In this document: positions 1 to 5,035 of the stretch, piece by piece
How positions within the stretch are numbered: the stretch's first letter is position 1
How the letters are laid out: each line of letters begins with the position of its first letter
Made by a program: the position numbers and the translations under genes
Assembly (NCBI GenBank): GCA_021833085.1
Contig: JAKBGL010000097.1
Location: forward strand, 1 to 5,152
Length of the DNA stretch: 5,152 nt
Origin: Actinomycetes bacterium
GTDB taxonomy: Bacteria > Actinomycetota > Acidimicrobiia > Acidimicrobiales > Acidimicrobiaceae
Direction of reading: 5' to 3'
Notes under the pieces: generated by a model
Databases searched by the model: none
What the model was told of the DNA's origin: nothing
The model's input: only the letters and a program-made list of their open reading frames with translations

Positions 1-1
1 A

Positions 2-109
2 CGTTTAAGCATCATTCGACGAGAGTGTAGTCTCAGAGTTGTCTCTCTTGACATTCATGTGGATCAACTCACCCTCTTCGGCGGAAGTTTGTGGGATCAA
101 TCATCCTAA
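2..109 (+). CDS. C-terminal tail of a gene cut by the left edge; possible DinB-like (Y-family) DNA polymerase
   Basis: This frame is open from the left edge for 35 codons and ends at TAA (107-109). The other two plus frames stop within the first 30 bases or so, and no minus-strand frame gives a credible alternative. The visible tail contains a short hydrophobic strand (LRVVSLDIHV) followed by DQLTLFGG, then nine more residues. QLxLF near a C-terminus is the classic beta-sliding-clamp-binding motif. In DNA polymerase IV (DinB) it follows a VRLLGV-like strand of the little-finger domain, which resembles the order seen here. DinB would be a distributive translesion polymerase recruited to stalled forks by the clamp. 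The protein identity is inference from one short motif and its position. Other clamp-binding proteins are possible, and a chance open frame of this length cannot be excluded. Confidence 0.45.
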   Translation, partial: RLSIIRRECSLRVVSLDIHVDQLTLFGGSLWDQSS

Positions 110-195
110 GGTAAGGGAGCACCAGCGCCCCAGCAGATCGATCACCTCATCGTTACAGAGTTGACCAGTCGATTTAACCAAACGATCTCCATTGC

Positions 196-217
196 AGTTC
201 CCTAACCCCTGGGAACT
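196..217. terminator. Perfect 7-bp hairpin, possible terminator of the left-edge gene
   Basis: AGTTCCC (196-202) and GGGAACT (211-217) are exact inverted complements around an 8-base loop, TAACCCCT. It lies 87 bases past the TAA of the left-edge gene. No T-run follows on the plus strand; a G8 run begins 8 bases later. If it terminates transcription it is not a canonical intrinsic terminator. It could also be a protein-binding site. Confidence 0.3.
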
Positions 218-320
218 ATCCATCGGGGGGGGTCTTCCGCTCCATCTGATCTAATGTCGTAAATAACTAAAGCGTGTTCGACTCGTGAGTTGTTCTACAG
301 TACCCACCCCTACTCACTGA

Positions 321-363
321 GCCTCTTAGGGAAAAATAAGAGGCACTCTTAGTAAAAATAAGA
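321..363. repeat. Tandem pair of TCTTA/TAAGA dyads, operator-like
   Basis: Copy 1 (323-341) reads CTCTTAGGGAAAAATAAGA and copy 2 (346-363) reads CTCTTAGTAAAAATAAGA. They differ only by GG versus T in the centre. Each copy is itself a dyad (TCTTA...TAAGA). Copy 1 extends to a perfect 8-bp inverted repeat, GCCTCTTA (321-328) and TAAGAGGC (337-344). The copies are offset by 22-23 bases, about two helical turns, which suits cooperative binding of a dimeric regulator on one DNA face. Copy 2 overlaps TAAGAT (359-364), a candidate -10 box for the gene at 468. No U-tract follows copy 1, so a terminator is less likely. The binding protein is unknown. Confidence 0.5.
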
Positions 364-454
364 TACTTGCATCCTGTTCTTGTCCTCATTCTTCGCTTAC
401 CATCAGGTGTTACTTCTTTGTAAGAAGGTTCACATGATGACATGTTAGCTAGGT

Positions 455-459
455 AGGAG
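455..459 (+). promoter_or_regulatory. Shine-Dalgarno site of the secreted propeller gene
   Basis: AGGAG ends 8 bases before the ATG at 468, close to ideal spacing, and fixes that start. The codon also opens a proper signal peptide. Confidence 0.8.
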
Positions 460-467
460 ATTTAGCG

Positions 468-2384
468 ATGAAAATTAAATCTAGGACTGTTTTTGCAGTA
501 TCGTTGACCGGAGCGCTGTTCGCCACGTTGTTGGCGATCAGCAACTCGGCCTTTGCAGACCAAAGTCCTCCCACTCCGTCGAGTTCTTCTCAACACAGTA
601 ATGTTCAGGCCGAAGCTACTATGACTGAACGACTTTTCCCTAACGGTGTTTCTGACGTGGTGTTGTGCTCGGGAAGCCCATCGCAGGCGGGAAATGTGCA
701 ACTTGCCCAAGCGTTGGCTACGAAGCTGTCAGGTGCCCTTTTGCTTACCGAAAACTCTCAACACCTCGGTTTGGCTACTAAGAACGCCCTTACGAGTTTG
801 TCGACTCCACAGGTAGCTCCAAGTGGTACCGTTCAACCCTTTCAACCGCAACCCGGTAAACCGATGATCTACCTAGTAGGAGATTATAGTTCGATTAGTG
901 CGAGCCTTGAGACTCGATTGACTCAGATGGGTTACCAGGTGACGAGACTCGGTGGATCACCAAATACGATACGTAATTCTGTTCTTAACATGGTAGCCCC
1001 AGCGCTACCTCAAGGGACTAGTACACAGTCCTTCCCAACGTCTTGGAACCAGTATGAAGGAGCGAGCAATCACGAGTCATTTTTCCCAGCATCAAGTAAC
1101 TCTCCTGCTTGGATAAAGAACGGGGTCTCCTGGAGTTTTGCAGAGCAGGCGGCGGTCCCGCTAAACGCTACCTTCCCTGATCTTGCCAACTTGGGCCTAC
1201 GAAACGCGCCGGTCAAGCTCACTCAATATCTTGGAAATGCGGTAGGAGTAACAGCTGTAAACGGGATCATCTATGCGGAGAGTGACGACTATCACCTTTA
1301 CGCTTTGAACGCGCAGACAGGTGCGCTTTTGTGGCAAGTTGGACCCCTTAACAATAGCCTTATGGGTAATCCGATCGTTTCGGGTAACATCGTGTACGTT
1401 ACGACGGGAGATACGGGATTCTCGTTCTCACAAGTTCTAAAGTTTGAACAGTCAAGTGGAACATCTCCGCTTGTAAGGGGATTACTTTACTCTTCGTTGT
1501 ATGCGTTTAACGCAACCACAGGGAGAATGATATGGCGGCAGGACTTTAAAGGAAACGCTATGCCAACCCCAATACTTTATAACAACACTGTATATGAACC
1601 GACGGGCGGAGGCAATCTATGGGCTCTGAACGCGCAGACCGGTGCATTGAGATGGAAAACACCCCTTGGCGGATTCGATTCGATGTCGAGTCCCAACCTC
1701 TACGTAAATCCGACGACAAAACAGGCTTCAATAGTTGTAGGAACATCTGATGCAAATCATGTCGTTGCGGTCAATGCTAAAACGGGTGCTGTGACTTGGA
1801 CGCAACCTACCACGCTGAATATATTCAACACTGGAATGGGTGATAACTCTCCCGTTGTGGACCAGTCCAATGGTATCGTTGTGCAAGACTCTGTTGTTAA
1901 CTTCGACAGAGCGAATAAGACCACCAATCTGGCCGTGTATGCGATGAATGCGAGTACTGGAAAGGTTCTTTGGAGTACGAATCTGGGTAGGAGTAGCGCT
2001 CCTCCGGCGTATAAAGGTGGCATGGCCCTAATTCAAAATGGCGTTGTCTATGTTGGTTCGCCGGTCACCTCTGAACTGTACGCCCTGAATGAGTCCAACG
2101 GAAAGATACTTTGGAGTTTCCCATTCGTAAACTCTGGTCCTGCAGGAGCTGGTAGGGGTAATCCAGTTTTGGCGTACGGAGTGCTGTGGATCGCCGCTGG
2201 TCCAACGATCTATGCTATCGACCCCAGTAACGGTAAGGAGTTGAGTAGCTATACTCCGGGCGGCAGGTTCGGAATAGTAAATCCGGTAATCGTTGGAGGT
2301 ACCATGTACCTAGGGAACTCCTACGACTGGATACAGGCGATTCCGCTAACCAAGATCTATCCCAGTCTAAAGATATCTTCGTGA
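468..2384 (+). CDS. Secreted CWB2-like / PQQ-like eight-bladed beta-propeller protein
   Basis: The 638-residue product is exported. Residues 1-30 form a Sec-type signal peptide: K2/K4/R6, a hydrophobic core at 7-25, and a likely cut after A28-F29-A30. A Ser/Pro-rich linker (31-47) follows. Residues about 50-175 resemble one cell-wall-binding repeat 2 (CWB2) unit: ERLFPNG, DVVLCSGS, an Ala-rich helix, ALLLTEN, YLVGDYSSIS and GYQVTRLGG, with a Pro/Gln-rich insertion at about 113-131. The propeller runs from about W193 to 630. Seven (L/I/V)xAxNxxTG-type blade motifs start near 277, 344, 384, 432, 490, 537 and 581, most ending in Trp; the C-terminal WIQAI suggests an eighth, closing blade. The 440-residue propeller is BamB-like in size, shorter than quinoprotein alcohol dehydrogenases, so I infer a binding or scaffold role at the cell surface and cannot show PQQ binding or catalysis. 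It has a single Cys (67) and no membrane anchor after the signal peptide. It appears to be monocistronic. Confidence 0.85.
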   Translation: MKIKSRTVFAVSLTGALFATLLAISNSAFADQSPPTPSSSSQHSNVQAEATMTERLFPNGVSDVVLCSGSPSQAGNVQLAQALATKLSGALLLTENSQHLGLATKNALTSLSTPQVAPSGTVQPFQPQPGKPMIYLVGDYSSISASLETRLTQMGYQVTRLGGSPNTIRNSVLNMVAPALPQGTSTQSFPTSWNQYEGASNHESFFPASSNSPAWIKNGVSWSFAEQAAVPLNATFPDLANLGLRNAPVKLTQYLGNAVGVTAVNGIIYAESDDYHLYALNAQTGALLWQVGPLNNSLMGNPIVSGNIVYVTTGDTGFSFSQVLKFEQSSGTSPLVRGLLYSSLYAFNATTGRMIWRQDFKGNAMPTPILYNNTVYEPTGGGNLWALNAQTGALRWKTPLGGFDSMSSPNLYVNPTTKQASIVVGTSDANHVVAVNAKTGAVTWTQPTTLNIFNTGMGDNSPVVDQSNGIVVQDSVVNFDRANKTTNLAVYAMNASTGKVLWSTNLGRSSAPPAYKGGMALIQNGVVYVGSPVTSELYALNESNGKILWSFPFVNSGPAGAGRGNPVLAYGVLWIAAGPTIYAIDPSNGKELSSYTPGGRFGIVNPVIVGGTMYLGNSYDWIQAIPLTKIYPSLKISS

Positions 2385-2403
2385 GAGTGTCCCAAGCGAT
2401 GCG

Positions 2404-2432
2404 ATCCTGTAGGGGGAAAGGGATTTTTGTTT
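2404..2432 (+). terminator. Weak terminator-like hairpin with T-run after the propeller gene
   Basis: ATCC (2404-2407) can pair with GGAT (2421-2424), plus one T:G wobble, directly ahead of TTTTTGTTT (2424-2432). It begins 20 bases after the TGA. The T-tract position is right, but the stem is only 4-5 bp with an 11-base loop, so strength is doubtful. A competing pairing, GATCCT (2403-2408) with AGGATC (2450-2455), encloses a small CTAAT/ATTAG hairpin (2437-2451 region). Confidence 0.35.
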
Positions 2433-2462
2433 GCAACTAATTCTTTATTAGGATCTTGAATA

Positions 2463-2532
2463 TAGGAGTGAGAGTCCTTGTTATCTAGTACTTCCAACAG
2501 GGCTACAAAGATGCACGGATCTCTCACTCCTA
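2463..2532. repeat. 12-bp perfect inverted repeat in the spacer, possible structured RNA or binding site
   Basis: TAGGAGTGAGAG (2463-2474) and CTCTCACTCCTA (2521-2532) are exact inverted complements. TCC (2475-2477) can also pair with GGA (2517-2519) if T2520 bulges out, giving a 15-bp stem around a 39-base loop; TTGT (2478-2481) and ACAA (2505-2508) could extend the pairing loosely. The total of 70 bases recalls tRNA size, but no T-loop sequence or anticodon arm fits, so it is not a tRNA. Flanking bases give no convincing target-site duplication. A GC-rich mini-hairpin, GGCG-CAT-CGCC, follows at 2537-2547. Function is unknown: a small RNA, 3'-end stabiliser or regulatory leader for the downstream gene are all possible. 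Confidence 0.6.
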
Positions 2533-2763
2533 CATAGGCGCATCGCCATACTAGCCCTTGAGTGTTTTCGTTTGATGTAACCTCTGCTTTGCATTGGTCA
2601 AGGCTTGTCGAATGTGGAGCGCGAGGGGATCTTTTCGTATCGTTCCAGTGAGGTGTTCTCGGCCCGTAACATAGGCTTAACTTCAATGCATATGTATATT
2701 CCTCATCTATAGGTAAACTTTGGCAATATCTGTGCACTCTTAGATCGAGATGTGCCAAACACT
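2533..2763. other. Remainder of the spacer before the ACT gene
   Basis: No plausible gene is seen here. An AT-rich patch at 2686-2700 contains TATATT (2695-2700), a fair match to a -10 box, about 70 bases before the ACT start. No good -35 sits at normal spacing, so the promoter call is weak. The long minus-strand frame across this spacer is judged an artefact. Confidence 0.4.
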
Positions 2764-2768
2764 GGAGG
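2764..2768 (+). promoter_or_regulatory. Strong Shine-Dalgarno that favours the TTG start of the ACT gene
   Basis: GGAGG lies 4 bases before the TTG at 2773. The GTG at 2752, seven codons upstream, has no comparable site in front of it and would place GGAGG inside the coding sequence. The spacing is slightly short, but the match to the anti-Shine-Dalgarno is full. Confidence 0.6.
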
Positions 2769-2772
2769 TACG

Positions 2773-3423
2773 TTGAAGAGGTTTCGTCTACGCGTATGGC
2801 TCGACGATCGACCGGGAGCATTGGGGGCGGTTGCTTCTCGTATTGGCTCCGTAAAGGGGGATCTAGTGGGTATAGAGATTCTAGAGAGAGGTGGAGGTAG
2901 GGTTGTCGACGATCTCCTTGTGGAGATCGACTCGGAGTCATTGATCGACCTGATGGTCCGAGAAGTTATGGAGGTTGACGGAGTCGACGTTGAGTATGTT
3001 AGACCTGCAGGTGAACTAGAAGGCGAGGGTGCACTGATGTCACTTCGTCTTGCTTCTGAACTTGCATCGTACAACTCGTTTGATTCCAAAGCTAAAGCTC
3101 TCGCTGAATTTCTGTACTTCAACATGAATGCTAGCTGGGCCACTGTTGTCGATGTTGAGCAGTCAGAGGAGGTACTTTCGCTAGGAGAAGCTCCAAAGAC
3201 GGAGTGGCTTGTTGCCTTTGTACTGGGAGCGACTTACGATGAAAGCTTTAATTCAGAGGTTACCTACAACACCCCAAAGGATCTAGCGTGGGCTTTTATT
3301 GATTCGGGCCGAAGAGCGTTTGCCATGGGGAGAACCGACTATCCCTTTAGAGAAAATGAGCGTCAGCAGATTTTATACCTGGCCAAGATCCTCGTGTCGC
3401 AGCTTAAGGTTGTGGATAGTTAG
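2773..3423 (+). CDS. ACT-domain protein of the Rv3013 type, probable amino-acid-binding regulator
   Basis: With the TTG start the product is 216 residues. Residues about 3-77 form an ACT domain: strand RFRLRVWL, the turn DDRPGALG (11-18) that in ACT domains sits at the ligand site, a helix to G29, strand LVGIEILER, and VVDDLLVEI. The C-terminal part (about 85-216) looks like a degenerate GAF-like domain, with SWATVV at 121-126 and a terminal helix beginning FRENERQQILYLAKIL (192-207). Length and order match my recollection of the actinobacterial family typified by M. tuberculosis Rv3013 (about 218 residues), a cytoplasmic protein of unknown role encoded near gatCAB and ligA; none of those genes is visible here. 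It probably senses a small ligand. I see no catalytic or DNA-binding motif. A GTG start at 2752 would add seven residues (MPNTGGT) before the conserved strand. It ends 8 bases from the convergent glpK stop. Confidence 0.75.
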   Translation: MKRFRLRVWLDDRPGALGAVASRIGSVKGDLVGIEILERGGGRVVDDLLVEIDSESLIDLMVREVMEVDGVDVEYVRPAGELEGEGALMSLRLASELASYNSFDSKAKALAEFLYFNMNASWATVVDVEQSEEVLSLGEAPKTEWLVAFVLGATYDESFNSEVTYNTPKDLAWAFIDSGRRAFAMGRTDYPFRENERQQILYLAKILVSQLKVVDS

Positions 3424-3435
3424 CTATGAAGCTAA
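3420..3435. terminator. Small inverted repeat holding both convergent stop codons
   Basis: TTAGC (3420-3424), loop TATGAA, and GCTAA (3431-3435) form a 5-bp stem. The TAG stops of the ACT gene (3421-3423) and of glpK (complement of 3432-3434) lie one in each arm. With only 8 bases between the genes, any shared terminator must be here or inside the opposing gene. The stem is short and there is no T-run, so termination is uncertain. Confidence 0.25.
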
Positions 3436-4901
3436 TGAAACGAAATAGTTCTTTCTACGCGATCGTCCCAAAGAGCGTGTCTTTGTTTGTTTTGAACCCG
3501 CGAACCGCTAGGTAAGTAGACCTCATCGACAGTGTTCGCCGAGGCAGCTTCTTCTAGCGTTGGCGAGAGGCCGATAGAGTACATTGCCGCGGCAAAGGCG
3601 CCAAAGGCCGTTGACTCTCTCAAAATTGATCGATGAATCTCTATATCTGATGAATTTGCCTGAAGTTGGCAAAGGTACGAAGATCTTGTCACACCTCCGT
3701 CAACCCGAAGTGCGTTTAAGGGAGTTGGTAGATGGGACGCGACCTCTTCTATGATATCTTCGACGTTGTTCACGATGCCTTCGAGTACGGAGAACACGAT
3801 CTCAGCCTTACTGGTAGACTGCGAGAGTCCGAATAAGGCTGCTTGGGTTTTAGAGACGAGATAAGGAGACCCTATTCCATCGAAGGCCGGTACGAATACC
3901 GGAGCGGTGTTTCTTGGAACTGTTTGAGCTATAGCGTCGATCTCATCGTAACTATCTACAAGTTTTGCCTTGTCTTTTAACCATAAAAGAGCGGATCCTG
4001 CTGAAAAGGCGGCTCCTTCTAGTGCGTATGTAGCTGTTTTTGCGTCCGATGAGTAAGCGATAGTCGAGAAAATAGTCCGAGCTTTCGGCGTGACTCTTAT
4101 CTCTCCTGTACTTACAACAAGAAATGCGCCAGTGCCGTACGTAACCTTTCCAGCTCCAGAGTTGGTTACCGACTGACCGACTAAGGAAGCCTGTTGATCA
4201 CCGAGTATCGCCGCGATCGGTATCCCTGTAAGTTCGGGTAGTTCGGCGGTGTCGACGAAGAGATCCTTGGGGAAAGACGGAACTACCTCTGGCATCACAA
4301 TAGAGTTTGCGTTGAATATCTCAAGTAGAGTTGGTGAAAACTGGAGTGTCTTAGTATTAAACATTAGAGTTCTTGATGCATTTGTTGGGTCAGTCACGAG
4401 ACGTTTTCCACCCGTGAGTGCGGAGCAGATCAGGGTGTCGACGGTTGCAAAGTGTGTTCCAGCTGTCTCTGTTGCGGAGTTGGCAACTACTTTTCTAACC
4501 TTTGGTCCCGAAAAGTACGGGTCTACAGGTAACCCGTTTTCTAAAAGCGACTCCTCTTCAGCACCTTCGGCGATCAGGTTCGCACACAGATCTTCCGTAC
4601 TACGATCTTGCCACGAGAACAATGGAAACGACGTATCACCACCAGAATTCAATAAAGTAAATGACTCTCGTTGGTTAGTGATCGCAAGTGCCAGGGGCAA
4701 GGTCTTTAGGTGAGCGAGTGTATCTTTTACACACTGGAAGAGTTCCGTTATGAGCAGTTGCGGACTCTGACACAGTGTTCCATGTGAGTCGTAGAACACT
4801 CCGAGTTCTCGTTGGGAGATGTGTATCTGACGCCCTGTTGTGTCAAAGGCCACGGTACGTACACTTGAGGTACCCGCATCAAGCGCAAGTATATACTCCA
4901 T
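3432..4901 (-). CDS. glpK: Glycerol kinase (FGGY family), ATP:glycerol 3-phosphotransferase
   Basis: The 489-residue enzyme makes sn-glycerol 3-phosphate from glycerol and ATP in the cytoplasm, the entry step of glycerol catabolism. Its length is close to the usual 500. The glycerol-contact residues known from E. coli GlpK all appear: R78-E79 (ITNQRE), W97 (SWQD), Y129 (DPYFSG), D235-Q236 (GDQQ, with D235 as catalytic base) and F260 (YGTGAF). The N-terminal phosphate loop is LDAGTSS (7-13), with Ala9 where most glycerol kinases have Gln. C-terminal nucleotide-site motifs include ALEGAAF (293-299) and RVDGG (399-403). The GGKGGTR loop that binds fructose-1,6-bisphosphate in E. coli is replaced at about 219-226, so that inhibition is probably absent. 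The ATG is the only possible start: an in-frame TAA lies 9 bases upstream and the fold starts at residue 3. There is no proper ribosome-binding site; translation may be leaderless. It is convergent with the ACT gene and divergent from the GNAT gene. Confidence 0.95.
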   Translation of the reverse strand: MEYILALDAGTSSVRTVAFDTTGRQIHISQRELGVFYDSHGTLCQSPQLLITELFQCVKDTLAHLKTLPLALAITNQRESFTLLNSGGDTSFPLFSWQDRSTEDLCANLIAEGAEEESLLENGLPVDPYFSGPKVRKVVANSATETAGTHFATVDTLICSALTGGKRLVTDPTNASRTLMFNTKTLQFSPTLLEIFNANSIVMPEVVPSFPKDLFVDTAELPELTGIPIAAILGDQQASLVGQSVTNSGAGKVTYGTGAFLVVSTGEIRVTPKARTIFSTIAYSSDAKTATYALEGAAFSAGSALLWLKDKAKLVDSYDEIDAIAQTVPRNTAPVFVPAFDGIGSPYLVSKTQAALFGLSQSTSKAEIVFSVLEGIVNNVEDIIEEVASHLPTPLNALRVDGGVTRSSYLCQLQANSSDIEIHRSILRESTAFGAFAAAMYSIGLSPTLEEAASANTVDEVYLPSGSRVQNKQRHALWDDRVERTISFH

Positions 4902-4907
4902 CTCTTC

Positions 4908-4913
4908 AACTTA
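4908..4913 (-). promoter_or_regulatory. Candidate -10 box of a leaderless glpK transcript
   Basis: Read on the minus strand, TAAGTT matches TANNNT, followed by six bases (GAAGAG) and then the glpK ATG. In actinobacteria this spacing puts transcription start at the A of ATG. GAAGAG is purine-rich but touches the start codon, too close to work as a Shine-Dalgarno. No clear -35 was found. Confidence 0.4.
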
Positions 4914-5023
4914 GCAGACGTCGAACCTCTGGTGACTAGCTGAATTCTATAGATCCTAAACTCTCCCTACCTGAAATGACGGCGAGTTTTTTTGTGTGTT
5001 ACAGAGTTTTGGGTGCAAACCGC

Positions 5024-5029
5024 TATCGT
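5024..5029 (+). promoter_or_regulatory. Candidate -10 box of a leaderless acetyltransferase transcript
   Basis: TATCGT matches TANNNT and sits exactly six bases (AGCTAC) before the ATG at 5036, the same spacing as in front of glpK on the other strand. No Shine-Dalgarno precedes this ATG. The box overlaps the dyad GCTA-TCG-TAGC (5022-5032) and the palindrome GTAGCTAC (5028-5035), which could be an operator. Confidence 0.4.
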
Positions 5030-5035
5030 AGCTAC

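Larger units (their letters stand above)
110..467. other. Non-coding spacer between the left-edge gene and the secreted propeller gene
   Basis: No frame of useful length or protein-like composition covers this stretch. It contains a 7-bp hairpin (196-217), a run of eight Gs (225-232), a tandem pair of dyads (321-363), a TAAGAT sequence at 359-364 that could be a -10 box, a small 6-bp hairpin (413-427, CTTCTT/AAGAAG) and a four-codon mini-ORF (434-448). TTGACA-like sequences at 48-53 and 161-166 lack a matching -10 at normal spacing. The promoter of the downstream gene is therefore probably near 330-370, but this is not certain. Confidence 0.6.

Noticed and set aside
48..53. TTGACA, a perfect -35 box
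   Set aside because: It lies in the tail of the left-edge frame, over 400 bases from the next start, and no -10-like hexamer follows at 16-18 bases.
277..286. GTTCGACTC resembling a tRNA T-loop
   Set aside because: The flanking bases cannot form a 5-bp T-stem and no acceptor pairing exists around it.
2465..2530. tRNA-like acceptor pairing (GGAGTGA/TCACTCC)
   Set aside because: No TTCRANN T-loop, no D-arm or anticodon arm, and the length is short for a tRNA.
2511..2537. Eight-codon mini-ORF (ATG CAC ... TAG) across the right arm of the inverted repeat
   Set aside because: No ribosome-binding site at proper spacing and no downstream coupling; most likely chance.
2357..2941. 194-residue open frame on the minus strand spanning the spacer
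   Set aside because: It overlaps the start of the well-supported ACT gene and the end of the propeller gene, has low-complexity Arg/Pro/Ser-rich content in the overlap, and shows no recognisable domain. A shorter version inside the spacer lacks a good start with a ribosome-binding site.
2703..3143. 146-residue minus-strand frame inside the ACT gene
   Set aside because: Ser/Arg-rich, low-complexity shadow of a conserved coding sequence.
4249..4713. 154-residue plus-strand frame inside glpK
   Set aside because: It lies wholly antisense to conserved glycerol kinase sequence and shows no protein family signature.
4946..4953. TCTATAGA palindrome as operator or -10 for glpK
   Set aside because: An 8-base palindrome is common by chance, no -35 matches at 16-18 bases, and the TANNNT at 4908-4913 is better placed.
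4976..5035. Upstream in-frame ATG for the acetyltransferase
   Set aside because: No ribosome-binding site, a T7 run within the extension, and the added residues do not resemble GNAT N-termini, while MLKGKKVVLRAIE at 5036 is typical.
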